Notes: generated by a model from the sequence alone, not told the origin. 64,000 nt of DNA from an uncultured Verrucomicrobia subdivision 3 bacterium (GCA_903872345.1 CAIQKM010000027.1:1-64000); one strand, 5' to 3'; shown: positions 44,426 to 53,663, counted from the stretch's first letter. Translations and numbers: made by a program.

Positions 44426-46228
44426 ATGAGTGAAACGTCCCAACGGCGGTCGGCCGAGTTTTTACAGATCAGCAGCCAGTTCAAGCTGGGGGTGCTGGTC
44501 ACCGAATCGTCGCATCCGGTGACCGCCAATCTGAGCGAAACCGCCCGGCAGGATACCGCTGCCGCCTTGAAGCTGCTATTCGAGGCCGACCGCGATGTGC
44601 TGGCCACCTTCCGGCAGTTCGTACAATCCGGACGCGCGGAAACGGTTGCCGCCGTGGTGCGGGATGCGATTCAGCGGAACGGACGCATTTTCTTCACCGG
44701 CTGCGGCTCCACCGGGCGGCTGAGCATATTGTTGGATTCCATCTGGCGCGACTTCTGCAAACGGCGGCACAGCGCCTGGGAAGCCCGCACCATGAGCGTG
44801 ATGGCCGGCGGCGATTTTGCCTTGATTAAATCAGTAGAAGGGTTCGAGGATTACACGGATTTTGGCAAAAAACAAATGCGCGACCTGGCGGTGGCGTCCC
44901 GGGACGTCGTGTTTGCCATCACCGAGGGGGGCGAAACGTCCTTTGTGATCGGCACGGCGTGGGCGGGAATCGAGGCGGGCGCGAAGGTTTATTTCGTGTA
45001 CAACAATCCGGATGATATTCTCTGCGAACACGTCCAGCGCAGTCGCGAAGTCATTCAGGACAGCCGGATTGAAAAGATCAATCTAACCACCGGCCCCATG
45101 GCCATCACCGGGTCCACCCGGATGCAGGCGACCTCCATCCAGTTGTGCGTGATGCTCAGCATCCTGGAAATTGCCGTGCGCGAGCTCTTTGGTGAAAAAA
45201 CGGAAGGGGTGGCGGAGGAATTTCTGGCGGCGGTGGAACAGATGCAGGCCGGTTTAATGGCCCCGGATTTTCTGGGCAAGCTGGCCAGTCTCGTGGAAAT
45301 GGAGGAGAAAATTTACCGGGTCGGCAAAAAAAACAATTACTACGCGAACCGCCTGGGCATTGATGTGCTCACGGATACCACCGAGCGTTCGCCCACGTAT
45401 TGCACGCCGCCGTTCCGCAAATTCGATGACACCACGGCCACCGAATCCTGGGCCTTCCTGTTCATTCCGGAACCGCACGCGTCCGAAGCCTGGGAAAACA
45501 TTCTGAAACGCCAACCGCGCTGCGTGGACTGGAGCGAGGAGGCCATTCGCGAACTGGTGAGCCCGGACAAGGTTGCCCGCACCGTGGAAACGGTGCGCAA
45601 GATCAATGCCCGCGAGCTGATGCGCTTCCATATTGGCCTGGATGGCTTGCCGAACCGGCCGCACGCCGGGGGCGGCGGAGCGGTGGTGGTGCTGGGCGAA
45701 CGCGAGTTGGGCGACTGGAAACGCTACTGGCAGCACTGCATCGAATACGCCTTCGTGAACGGGGATGAGACGGCCGTGGTGTTTGTGGGGCCGGAAGACG
45801 GTTTTGCCGAACTTTACAATGAGGTGAACAAGAAGGACACCACCAAGCTGCTCCTGCATGTGCCGGTGCCGTCCACGGGGTTGCTGCTGGATGGCGTCAC
45901 CCGGGTGGCGGCGAAGCTGGTCATGAACGCGCTATCCACCTGCACCATGGTGCGGTTGGGGCGCGTGATGGGCAATTATATGATCTGGGTGGTGCCCAGC
46001 AATTTGAAGCTGATTGATCGCGCCACCCGCTATATCAACAAGCTGACCGGGCTTGGCTATGAAGCGGCCAACGCCCTGCTGTTTGAAATTGTGGAATATG
46101 TGGAACCCCGCATGAAATCCGACCAGGCGTATCCGCCGGTCGTCGGCATGGCGGTGCTGCGCGCCCGGGAAAACCTTACCAACGAACAGGCGGAGGAGCG
46201 GTTGAAAACGGCGGGGATGAAAGGGTGA
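44426..46228 (+). CDS. Double SIS-domain protein, MurQ/glucokinase-regulator-like
   Basis: 600 aa. The first SIS domain carries FFTGCGSTGRLSILLD and ITEGGETSFVIGTA, close to the sugar-phosphate loops of MurQ (N-acetylmuramic acid 6-phosphate etherase, about 300 aa) and of animal glucokinase regulatory protein, which has two SIS domains. The second half (from about 300) lacks those exact loops but shows a second SIS-like fold (AAKLVMNALSTCTMVRLGRV). Function could be cell-wall sugar recycling or sugar-phosphate sensing. No murein-recycling gene is adjacent. Confidence 0.72.
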   Translation: MSETSQRRSAEFLQISSQFKLGVLVTESSHPVTANLSETARQDTAAALKLLFEADRDVLATFRQFVQSGRAETVAAVVRDAIQRNGRIFFTGCGSTGRLSILLDSIWRDFCKRRHSAWEARTMSVMAGGDFALIKSVEGFEDYTDFGKKQMRDLAVASRDVVFAITEGGETSFVIGTAWAGIEAGAKVYFVYNNPDDILCEHVQRSREVIQDSRIEKINLTTGPMAITGSTRMQATSIQLCVMLSILEIAVRELFGEKTEGVAEEFLAAVEQMQAGLMAPDFLGKLASLVEMEEKIYRVGKKNNYYANRLGIDVLTDTTERSPTYCTPPFRKFDDTTATESWAFLFIPEPHASEAWENILKRQPRCVDWSEEAIRELVSPDKVARTVETVRKINARELMRFHIGLDGLPNRPHAGGGGAVVVLGERELGDWKRYWQHCIEYAFVNGDETAVVFVGPEDGFAELYNEVNKKDTTKLLLHVPVPSTGLLLDGVTRVAAKLVMNALSTCTMVRLGRVMGNYMIWVVPSNLKLIDRATRYINKLTGLGYEAANALLFEIVEYVEPRMKSDQAYPPVVGMAVLRARENLTNEQAEERLKTAGMKG

Positions 46229-46352
46229 CGGGCTGGCTAAGATTCCATCCAACCTCCCGGGAGGTGGCAGCCGTTGTATTGGCGGAACGACTGGCTGGGT
46301 GGCGTGTTTCGGATTGTTCGCCAGCGGCGGGGGGTGTAGGGTCGAAGCGAGC

Positions 46353-47516
46353 ATGATTCATTTTAAACAATTTACGAACGGGTGGGTTCGGCGTTGGTGG
46401 CTTGTGGCTTGCATGGCGGCAGGGGCGGTGCTGTCGGCGGGGGCGGGGACAAACGTGTATTGGGCTTATGTGGGCACCTACACGGGCAAGGGCAGCAAGG
46501 GGATTTATGTGAGCCGGTTTGATGCGGGGACGGGGACGCTGTCACCGCTGACGCTGGCGGCGGCAGCGCCGAATCCGTGCTTTCTGGCGGTAAGACCGGG
46601 GAACGAATCATTGATTACGGCGGCGGATGTGGCCACGAATGGGACGGTGCTGGCATATGGGATTGACCGGAAATCGGGAGGTCTGCAAGCGCTGAACGAG
46701 CAGGTCTGCGGGAGCAAGGGGATTTGCCATGTGAGTTTCGACGGGACGGGAAAGTATGCCTTCGCGGCGAGTTATGGGAGCGCGCAGATTTTTGCTTGGC
46801 AGGTGGGGGCGGACGGGCGGTTGGGGAATTTGACGGCGAGTACGCAACACACGGGCGGCAGTGTGAACCGGGCGCGGCAGGCGTCGGCGCATGCGCATCA
46901 GATTATCACGGATCCGGGGAACCGGTTTGTGTTTGTGTGCGACTTGGGGATGGACAAGGTGATGGCGTATCGGTTGGATGCGGCGAACGGGGCGCTGACG
47001 GCGGCGGAACCGGCATTTACGGCGATTGCGCCGGGATCGGGACCGCGGCATCTGGCGTTCGCGCCGGGCGGGCAGTTTGCGTATGTGATCAATGAGATGG
47101 GGTCCACGGTGATTGCTTTTAAGTATGCGGCGGAGACCGGGCAACTGAGCGAGTTGGGGACGTATCCGACCTTGCCGGCGGGTTTTACGAATGCGAATAC
47201 GGGGGCGGAGATTGTGGTGCATCCCTCGGGGAAATACCTGTATGCGTCGAATCGGGGGATGGACAGCGTGGCGATATTCGGTATTGATCCGGTGAGCGGG
47301 CGGTTGACGCCGGCGGGGCAGGTTGCGACGCAGGGGCATACGCCGAGGTTTATGACGCTGGATCCGACGGGGAATTATCTGTTGGTTGGGAATCAGGACT
47401 CGGGGAGTCTGGTGGAGTTTCGGGTGAAGGCAGAAGATGGCGGGTTGGCGCCGACGGGGCAGGCCTTGGAAATCAATTCACCGGTGAGCGTGGTGTTTGT
47501 GCCGGTGGCGGAATGA
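46353..47516 (+). CDS. Lactonase family protein (6-phosphogluconolactonase-like beta-propeller)
   Basis: 387 aa. A signal-like N-terminus (RWWLVACMAAGAVLSAGAG) is followed by a seven-bladed propeller with family repeats: YVGTYTGKGSKGIYVSRFD, HVSFDGTGKYAFAASYGS, SGPRHLAFAPGGQFAYVINE, PSGKYLYASNRGMDSVAIF. An exported location makes the cytosolic pentose-phosphate role unlikely. Codon third positions are unusually rich in G on the coding strand compared with neighbours. Confidence 0.82.
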   Translation: MIHFKQFTNGWVRRWWLVACMAAGAVLSAGAGTNVYWAYVGTYTGKGSKGIYVSRFDAGTGTLSPLTLAAAAPNPCFLAVRPGNESLITAADVATNGTVLAYGIDRKSGGLQALNEQVCGSKGICHVSFDGTGKYAFAASYGSAQIFAWQVGADGRLGNLTASTQHTGGSVNRARQASAHAHQIITDPGNRFVFVCDLGMDKVMAYRLDAANGALTAAEPAFTAIAPGSGPRHLAFAPGGQFAYVINEMGSTVIAFKYAAETGQLSELGTYPTLPAGFTNANTGAEIVVHPSGKYLYASNRGMDSVAIFGIDPVSGRLTPAGQVATQGHTPRFMTLDPTGNYLLVGNQDSGSLVEFRVKAEDGGLAPTGQALEINSPVSVVFVPVAE

Positions 47517-47532
47517 GGGGCAAGGAAGTTTA

Positions 47533-47564
47533 ACCACGAATGGACACCAATCAACACGAATGAG
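47533..47564. repeat. Short degenerate tandem repeat after the lactonase gene
   Basis: CACGAAT-type units of about ten bases (ACCACGAATGG, ACACCAATCA, ACACGAATGAG). The remaining 47565-47783 up to the polyprenyl synthase holds no supported gene; in-frame upstream ATGs of the synthase read through it. Confidence 0.5.
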
Positions 47565-47783
47565 ACGGGGAATCAACGGGCAGACGCGGAGAAGGCGGGG
47601 GGAGTTGGAAGTGAGCGCAGAAAATGGCCGTTGCGGCGGGATTGGCGATAAAAAATTAGGCAATTGGCGGACAATGTAAGTCAAAAAAACGCTTTTTGGC
47701 GGGTGTTTGCAGGTTTTTTGTCACGGAAAAGACAAAAAACAACAAGTTTGACTCGCCTGCCATTGGAATTTAAAATCATCGTG

Positions 47784-48824
47784 ATGTTGGCAGCCGAAAT
47801 CAAAAAGACGGGTTCCCTTTCGGAACCCGCGCGTCCCTCTACCAGTTCATGGAAATCCATCGTGGAACCGGTGGAACCGTTCCTGCATGCCGTGAACGAG
47901 CAACTGGTGCAACAAGCGCGGGAATTTGACCCCCAGATCGTTCCGTACGCAGAACATGCATTAAACAATGCGGGCAAACATTTAAGACCGACGCTGGTGG
48001 CGCTGGCGGCGGGCTGTTTTGGCCGGCCGACGGAGTCGCATGTGCGCGCGGCGGTGATCGTGGAAATGGTCCACCTGGCCACGCTGGTGCATGACGATGT
48101 GATGGACGAGGCGAGCATCCGCCGTGGGAGTCCGACGATTTCCGCCAAATGGGGCAATGAGATTGCCGTGCTGTTTGGCGACTGCCTGTTTGCGCAGGCG
48201 TTGAAGCTGGCGGCGAGTTTTCCGACGCCGGAAGTATGCCGGGCGGTGGCTTTGGCGACGAACACGGTATGTTCGGGCGAGATTTTGCAGACCCAGCAGC
48301 GCCGGATTTTTCCGGCGGCGCGGAAGGATTATTTCCGGGTGATCGAGATGAAGACCGGCGAACTTTTCACCCTCTCTTGCGATTTGGCGGCGTTTTTGAG
48401 CGAGGCCAAGCCCGCGCAGCGGGCGGCGCTGCGCGAATTCGGTTCGGCGGTGGGGACGGCGTACCAGGTTTATGATGATTGCGTGGACCTGTTTGGGTCC
48501 GAGGTGGAAGCGGGCAAGTCGCTGGGCACGGATTTGGCGAAGGGCAAGCTGACCTGGCCGGTGCTGCTGGCGTGGGAGCGGGCGACACCGGCGGACCGTT
48601 CGACGCTGGAAAATCTGATTTTGGACTGGCAGCCCGGGAACTTTGCCCCGGTGAAGGGGTTGCTGGCGCAATATGACACTTTTGCGCCGTCGGTGGCGGC
48701 GATCAAAACCCATCTGGAACAGGCGAGGCGGGCGTTGTCGGCGGTGCCGGATTCCAGCGGGCGCGAGGGGTTGCTGCATTTGCTTGAATTTATTGCGCAA
48801 CAAACGGACAATCTGGCGGTTTAA
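47784..48824 (+). CDS. Polyprenyl diphosphate synthase (IspB-like)
   Basis: 346-aa trans-prenyltransferase that lengthens isoprenoid diphosphates with IPP for the quinone side chain. The first aspartate-rich motif is LVHDDVMDEA (Asp104, 105, 108) and the second is YQVYDDCVDLFG (Asp231, 232). The bulky residues before the first motif suggest a medium to long product, but chain length cannot be read off. An in-frame ATG at 47664 would add 40 residues not typical of the family. It is coupled to the sigma factor gene by TAATG, an unusual partner. Confidence 0.88.
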   Translation: MLAAEIKKTGSLSEPARPSTSSWKSIVEPVEPFLHAVNEQLVQQAREFDPQIVPYAEHALNNAGKHLRPTLVALAAGCFGRPTESHVRAAVIVEMVHLATLVHDDVMDEASIRRGSPTISAKWGNEIAVLFGDCLFAQALKLAASFPTPEVCRAVALATNTVCSGEILQTQQRRIFPAARKDYFRVIEMKTGELFTLSCDLAAFLSEAKPAQRAALREFGSAVGTAYQVYDDCVDLFGSEVEAGKSLGTDLAKGKLTWPVLLAWERATPADRSTLENLILDWQPGNFAPVKGLLAQYDTFAPSVAAIKTHLEQARRALSAVPDSSGREGLLHLLEFIAQQTDNLAV

Positions 48825-49453
48825 TGGGAATGATCATGGCTGAACCCGCCACCAATACCTCGACGGAGGCCAGCAACGTCAGCGACGAAATGTCTCTGGT
48901 CAGCCGGGCGCGCCGGGGCGAAATGGACGCCTACGACGAGCTCGTGCGCCGTTATCAGGAGCGCATTTACGCGACGATGTACCACATGACGTCCAATCAC
49001 GAGGACGCCAATGATCTGGCGCAAGAGTCTTTCATCAAGGCGTTTCAAGCGCTGAAGTCATTCAAGGGAGACTCCAGTTTCTACACCTGGCTGTACCGGA
49101 TCGCGGTCAACAAGGCGATCAATTTCATCAAACAGCGGCGAAACCGGGTGTCAATGAGTCTGAATGATCTGGACACGAATGCGGAGCACGATCCGGATCT
49201 GGTGGCGTTGATTTCGCATAAGACACCGCACCGGGCGGCGACTTTGGCGGAACTGCAAGAAAAATTGAACGCGGCCATATTAAAGCTGTCAGAACAACAT
49301 AGAGCAGTCGTGGTGCTGCACGATGTGCAGGGAGTGCCCCACGAAGAGATCGCGGACATCATGGGTTGCAATGTGGGGACGGTCCGGTCACGGCTGTTTT
49401 ATGCCCGGCAACAGTTGCAGGGCCTATTGGCCGAGTATTTAGACAAAAAATGA
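48824..49453 (+). CDS. ECF sigma-70 factor (RpoE/SigW-like)
   Basis: 209 aa. Region 2 is DAYDELVRRYQERIYATMYH with DANDLAQESFIKAF and YTWLYRIAVN. A linker follows, and then region 4 is LSEQHRAVVVLHDVQGVPHE with MGCNVGTVRSRLFYAR as the HTH. Its ATG overlaps the stop of the polyprenyl synthase, and its own stop overlaps the next gene (ATGA), so the three are coupled. The next gene looks like its anti-sigma factor. Group assignment is not certain. Confidence 0.92.
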   Translation: MGMIMAEPATNTSTEASNVSDEMSLVSRARRGEMDAYDELVRRYQERIYATMYHMTSNHEDANDLAQESFIKAFQALKSFKGDSSFYTWLYRIAVNKAINFIKQRRNRVSMSLNDLDTNAEHDPDLVALISHKTPHRAATLAELQEKLNAAILKLSEQHRAVVVLHDVQGVPHEEIADIMGCNVGTVRSRLFYARQQLQGLLAEYLDKK

Positions 49454-49965
49454 ACGAAAACGAAAATAACTTCGAGTCGTTGCGCCAGTTGCTGGCGCTG
49501 AAAAAGCATGAAGTGCCGCCGCCCGGGTACTTCAATCGGTTTTCCCATCGCGTCATCAATGAAATTGAATCCGGTGAACGCCTGACGGATTCCGAGCGGT
49601 TTTTCGCCACGGTGCCATGGTTGTTCCGGCTGCTGTCTTCGATGCAGGCCCGTCCGGCCTTGGTTGGCACGGCGGCCACCGGCATCTTTGTGCTGATGGC
49701 GATTGGATTGATTGTGGCTGACCGGCCGGACAGTTCACCCGAGGTGGCGGCGAGTGCAATGGCCCCGGTTGATCCCGCCAATTCACTGTCGATGTCGCAA
49801 ACCTTCGCCTCTTCGGATTTGATGACGGCTTCCGCCAGTTCCAATTCGGCGGAAACGGCCAGCACGGGACTGGCCATCAGTACCAACCTGAGTCTGCAGC
49901 CGGTGGCCTCCATGTTTGGCCACCCCAATTCACTGGTACAACCGGCCAGTTTCAACGGAAACTGA
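49450..49965 (+). CDS. Putative membrane anti-sigma factor
   Basis: 171 aa. An N-terminal cytoplasmic part (LRQLLALKKHEVPPPGYFNRFSHRVI), one membrane helix (ALVGTAATGIFVLMAIGLIV) and a Ser/Ala-rich outer tail match the plan of anti-sigma proteins cotranscribed with ECF factors, but no zinc-binding HXXXCXXC motif is seen. The overlap with the sigma gene supports the role. This is an inference from context. Confidence 0.6.
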   Translation: MNENENNFESLRQLLALKKHEVPPPGYFNRFSHRVINEIESGERLTDSERFFATVPWLFRLLSSMQARPALVGTAATGIFVLMAIGLIVADRPDSSPEVAASAMAPVDPANSLSMSQTFASSDLMTASASSNSAETASTGLAISTNLSLQPVASMFGHPNSLVQPASFNGN

Positions 49966-50041
49966 GCAGATCCGTTCTCAACGGTTCAATTATGTGCGGT
50001 GCGCGCTTGAAACGCCGCCGCACTTTTCATTTAATCATCAG

Positions 50042-50824
50042 GTGCCGACCAAAGTCATTGCCGTAGCCAATCAAAAGGGTGGCGTGGGAAAAACCACGAC
50101 CGCCGTCAACCTGGCCGCCTGCCTGGCGGCCGCCGGCCAGCGAATTCTGTTATTTGACCTCGATCCGCAGGCCAATGCCACCAGCGGCGTGGGGCTTGAG
50201 AAAACCGAGGGTGGCAGCGCCTACCGGGTGCTGCTGGGCGAGGGGAACTTGCTGGAAAAAATCAAACCGACGCTGTTTGAGCGCCTGGAGGTGATCCCCA
50301 GCGAAGTGGACATGTGCGCGGTGGATATCGAATTGTCCCGCATGGAAAATCATCTGTATCGCCTGGCCGGGATACTGAAGGAAGTGCTGGATTCCGGACG
50401 TTTTGACTTGGTGCTGATTGATTGCCCGCCTTCGCTGGGCATCCTGACCTTGAACGCCTTTGCCGCGTGCGACGGGATTCTGGTGCCTTTGCAATGCGAG
50501 TATTATGCGCTGGAAGGCATTTCCATGATGAACCGGGTGCTCGGGCAGTTGCGCGAAGCCGGAGTGAATCCGCGGGCGGAAATTTTCGGGGTCGTCATGA
50601 CCATGTTTGACGGCCGCACAAAGCTCGCCAACGAGGTGGTGAGCGAGGTGCGCAACCAAATGGGAGAAAAGGTGTTTGAGACGGCGATACCGCGCACCAC
50701 CCGCCTGGCGGAAGCGCCGAGTTTTGGCCAGCCCATCATCTATTACGACAAATACAGCAGCGGTTCGGCGGCGTATGACGTACTGGCCCAGGAAGTGCTT
50801 GCGCGGCTCGCCAGAAATTGTTGA
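50042..50824 (+). CDS. ParA/Soj-family ATPase
   Basis: 260 aa. The deviant Walker A motif QKGGVGKTTTAVNLAACLAA is close to the N-terminus. LFDLDPQANATSGVG and LVLIDCPPSLGILTLNA give the switch motifs, and MMNRVLGQLREAGVNP the following helix. It binds DNA and ATP as a dimer and works in chromosome or plasmid partition, or in positioning protein complexes. The start is GTG at 50042 (VPTKVIAVANQKG), since longer frames read through non-family sequence. No parB follows, so the partner is unknown. Confidence 0.87.
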   Translation: MPTKVIAVANQKGGVGKTTTAVNLAACLAAAGQRILLFDLDPQANATSGVGLEKTEGGSAYRVLLGEGNLLEKIKPTLFERLEVIPSEVDMCAVDIELSRMENHLYRLAGILKEVLDSGRFDLVLIDCPPSLGILTLNAFAACDGILVPLQCEYYALEGISMMNRVLGQLREAGVNPRAEIFGVVMTMFDGRTKLANEVVSEVRNQMGEKVFETAIPRTTRLAEAPSFGQPIIYYDKYSSGSAAYDVLAQEVLARLARNC

Positions 50825-50968
50825 GCAAATGACAATTTCCAGCTGGTTTATCTGCTGCTAAACAGGTTAAATAACGGTCATCAACGCATGTGCCGGAACA
50901 CAACAACAACTAATGCATCGTCCCTTGCCGGCGGGCGCGCAGTTTATTAACCTCTTCGCAACAGACTT

Positions 50969-51685
50969 ATGGCCAAAGAAATCCTTGAAATGACAATTGA
51001 GTCGGTCACGACCGAACTTCCCGACGTAAAAACCCTGCGCCTGAAATGGCCCGACGGTCATAATCCGGATTTCAAGACCGGGCAATTCATCACGGTTTAC
51101 TGGCCGGACACGCCGTCCTATAAACGGGCATATTCGCTTTCCTCCTGTGCGCTGGAACGCGGCTATTATGAAGTGACCATCAAGCGCGATGGCAAGATGG
51201 GCACGCGCATGGTGGACTGGGCCAAGGCGGGCGACAAATTGTTCGTGATTTCGCCCGTGGGCAAATTTCTGCCCGTGCTGGAGCCGAACAAACATCTGAT
51301 TTGCGTGGCGGGCGGTTCGGGCGTGACGCCGTTCCGGGCGTTCGCGCGCGAAGCGACGCTGCGCAAGCTGGACACGAAGATCACGGTGCTGTACAGCGTG
51401 CGGAATCCGCTGGGGATCATTTTCAACGACCAGTTCCGGCAACTGGAACGGGAGAATCCGAACTTTACCTTCCACGTGACCTGCACCCGGTTGCAGCATG
51501 GCGAGGAATGGAGCGGTCGTCGGGGCCGGGTGACGCCCGAGTGGGTGAAGGAACATGTGACCGATGCGGCGAACACGGTGTTTTACGCGTGCGGGCCGAA
51601 CGAACTCGTGGAGTTTGCCGAGCACATTGTCATTCATGGCATGGGCGTGCCGAAAGAGCAGATGAAGACCGAGAAGTGGGGATGA
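50969..51685 (+). CDS. Ferredoxin/flavodoxin-NADP reductase-like FAD oxidoreductase
   Basis: 238 aa in the FNR superfamily. The FAD-binding signature is SYKRAYSLSSCALERGYYEVT (RxYS), and GTRMVDWAKAGD follows. The NAD-binding part is ICVAGGSGVTPFRAF with FYACGPNELVEFAE near the end. No iron-sulfur domain is present, so it works with a separate electron carrier. The electron partner is unknown. It precedes gcvT by 26 bp on the same strand. Confidence 0.8.
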   Translation: MAKEILEMTIESVTTELPDVKTLRLKWPDGHNPDFKTGQFITVYWPDTPSYKRAYSLSSCALERGYYEVTIKRDGKMGTRMVDWAKAGDKLFVISPVGKFLPVLEPNKHLICVAGGSGVTPFRAFAREATLRKLDTKITVLYSVRNPLGIIFNDQFRQLERENPNFTFHVTCTRLQHGEEWSGRRGRVTPEWVKEHVTDAANTVFYACGPNELVEFAEHIVIHGMGVPKEQMKTEKWG

Positions 51686-51711
51686 TTTTTTCGACCAACT
51701 AAAACCAACAC

Positions 51712-52836
51712 ATGCTTAAACGAACGGCCCTTTATACCGCGCACCAGAAACTGGGTGGCAAACTGATTGAATTCGGCGGCTGGGAAATGCCGGTGCAATA
51801 CACCAGCATTACCGATGAACACCTGGCGGTCCGGCAGGCGGCCGGGGTGTTTGACATCTCGCACATGGGCGAGGTGACGGTGAGCGGGCCGGGGGCGGAA
51901 GCCTTTCTGAACGGCCTGCTGACGAACGATATCCGGAAGCTGGCCCCGGGCGAGGGGCAGTACACGCTGATGTGCCACGAGCGCGGCGGAGTGATTGACG
52001 ACCTGTATGCATACAAGCTCTCCGAAGGCGTTTATCTGCTGATCATCAATGCGTCGCGCATTGAGCCGGATGTGGCGTGGATGAAAGCGCAGGCGGCCAA
52101 AACGCCCGGGGACTTTACGCTGACGGACGCATCGCACCAATATGCGGCGATTGCGGTGCAGGGGCCGCGCGTAAAGGAATTCATTGATGCGGTCATTCCC
52201 GGCGCGTCGAGTTCGGCGATGCGGGTGAACGCGGTGACGGAGCTGAAGAAAAACCAGATCGGCGGGTTCAAATTTGAGAATCATTCGGTGCTGGTGTCGC
52301 GCACCGGCTACACCGGCGAGGACGGGTTTGAAATTGTGGGATCGGACGAGTCGATCACGCATCTTTGGGACAAGGTGCTGGCGGTTGGCCAACCGTTCGG
52401 CATCAAGCCGGCGGGCCTGGGTGCGCGCGACACCTTGCGCACGGAGGTGTGCTATCCGCTGTACGGGCATGAACTGGACGAAAACACGACGCCAATCGAG
52501 GCGGGCGTGGGTTTCTTTGTGGCGCTGGACAAGGGCGAGTTCAACGGTCGCTCCGTGCTGGCGGAGCAAAAGGCCACCGGCGTAAAGAAACGGTTGGTGG
52601 CTTTCAAGATGACCGACAAATCGGCGCCGCCGCGGCCGCAGTACCCGATCTGGGTGAACGGCGCGAGTGTGGGCGTGGTGGTCAGCGGCACGCAAAGTCC
52701 GTCGCTGGGCATCGGCATCGGGCTGGGGTACATTCCGGCGGGCACGGCCAAGGCGGGCGACGCGATTGAAATCGAAATTCGCGGCAAACGCTATGCGGCG
52801 GTGATCGTGCCAAAGCCGATCTTCAAGAAAAGTTAA
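51712..52836 (+). CDS. gcvT: Aminomethyltransferase, glycine cleavage T-protein
   Basis: 374 aa. Transfers the methylene from H-protein-bound aminomethyl to tetrahydrofolate. Family markers are FGGWEMPVQYTSITDEHLAVR, FDISHMGEV, and NDIRKLAPGEGQYTLM with the folate-site residues. RTGYTGEDGFEIV and LGARDTLRTEVCYPLYGHE carry later conserved blocks. gcvH follows 60 bp later. gcvP and the lipoylation genes are not in this window, so the complex is incomplete here. Confidence 0.94.
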   Translation: MLKRTALYTAHQKLGGKLIEFGGWEMPVQYTSITDEHLAVRQAAGVFDISHMGEVTVSGPGAEAFLNGLLTNDIRKLAPGEGQYTLMCHERGGVIDDLYAYKLSEGVYLLIINASRIEPDVAWMKAQAAKTPGDFTLTDASHQYAAIAVQGPRVKEFIDAVIPGASSSAMRVNAVTELKKNQIGGFKFENHSVLVSRTGYTGEDGFEIVGSDESITHLWDKVLAVGQPFGIKPAGLGARDTLRTEVCYPLYGHELDENTTPIEAGVGFFVALDKGEFNGRSVLAEQKATGVKKRLVAFKMTDKSAPPRPQYPIWVNGASVGVVVSGTQSPSLGIGIGLGYIPAGTAKAGDAIEIEIRGKRYAAVIVPKPIFKKS

Positions 52837-52896
52837 ACCGGTTATTTTGAGTTTGAGCTTCAACCAAATATACGTAATCTGCTGACAGAAATAATT

Positions 52897-53280
52897 ATGA
52901 GCACTGTTCCTTCTGATTCGAAATACGCGAAGTCCCACGAATGGGTGCGGGTGAGCGGCGAGGCCGGCACGGTCGGCATCACCGATCATGCGCAGCATGA
53001 ACTGACCGACATTGTGTTTGTGGAACTGCCGGCGGTGGGCCGCACGGTGAAAGCCGGCGAAGCCTGCGCGGTGGTGGAATCCGTGAAAACCGCGAGTGAC
53101 ATTTACTCGCCGGTGAGCGGCGAGATCATTGAGGTCAATCCGGCCGTGGTGGATAATCCCGCGCTGGTGAACACCGAACCGCACACGGGCGGCTGGCTGT
53201 TCAAGCTCAAGCTCTCCGCCCCGGCGGAACTGGATGCCTTGCTGGCTCCGGCGGCTTACGAAAAGCAGATTGCCGGTTAA
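52897..53280 (+). CDS. gcvH: Glycine cleavage H-protein
   Basis: 127-aa lipoyl carrier. The lipoyl-lysine motif is [20 protein letters not shown], with the attachment lysine in VKTAS. It starts [12 protein letters not shown] and contains the usual [19 protein letters not shown]. It carries the aminomethyl group between P-, T- and L-proteins. It is second in the gcvT-gcvH pair; a 24-bp perfect inverted repeat follows its stop after 14 bp. Confidence 0.95.
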   Translation: MSTVPSDSKYAKSHEWVRVSGEAGTVGITDHAQHELTDIVFVELPAVGRTVKAGEACAVVESVKTASDIYSPVSGEIIEVNPAVVDNPALVNTEPHTGGWLFKLKLSAPAELDALLAPAAYEKQIAG

Positions 53281-53294
53281 TCGGCTAATAATGA

Positions 53295-53371
53295 GTAGGA
53301 GCCGACGTAAGGAGGCTCTAAACAAATCAACGTTTCCAACCATATTTGAGCCTCCTTACGTCGGCTCCTAC
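53295..53371. repeat. Perfect 24-bp inverted repeat, dispersed-element candidate
   Basis: A 24-bp arm beginning GTAGGAGCCGACGTAAGG (53295-53318) is repeated exactly in reverse complement at 53348-53371, with a 29-bp AT-rich spacer. It lies between gcvH and the glutaredoxin gene and extends to within 1 bp of in-frame TTG codons. Confidence 0.9.
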
Positions 53372-53390
53372 ATTGCAAAAATTGGCTCGC

Positions 53391-53630
53391 TTGAAAATCC
53401 GTCTTTTTATCAAACCGTATTGTGGCTGGTGTCAGAAGGCCATGCGCTGGCTGGACGCCCGGGGCATCAAATACGAAATCTTGGATGTCATCGCGGACAG
53501 CAAGGCGTTGACCGAGATGGTGAATCTGACGGGGCAGCGGTTGGCGCCGGTAATTGACGTGGACGGCCAGATTCTGGCGGATTTCGGGCCGGAGGAACTG
53601 GAGAAGTTTTGGGAGAAGCTGAAACGGTAA
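53391..53630 (+). CDS. Glutaredoxin family protein
   Basis: About 79 aa. The active-site motif CGWC lies in LFIKPYCGWCQKAMRWLDARG, and the glutaredoxin cis-Pro block is RLAPVIDVDGQILADF. It reduces disulfides in the cytoplasm, probably with glutathione or another thiol. The start is a TTG at 53391 (LKIRLFIKP); in-frame TTGs at 53373 and 53382 are alternatives, and one at 53346 would read through the inverted repeat. No ATG is available in the 5-prime region. Confidence 0.8.
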   Translation: MKIRLFIKPYCGWCQKAMRWLDARGIKYEILDVIADSKALTEMVNLTGQRLAPVIDVDGQILADFGPEELEKFWEKLKR

Positions 53631-53663
53631 CGGACACCGCTGAGGGTGCATTTTTTCGTAAAG

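Noticed and set aside
50825-50968. Possible glycine riboswitch before the reductase-gcvT-gcvH group
   Set aside because: The 144-bp gap shows no paired aptamer pattern, and the 26-bp gap before gcvT is too short.
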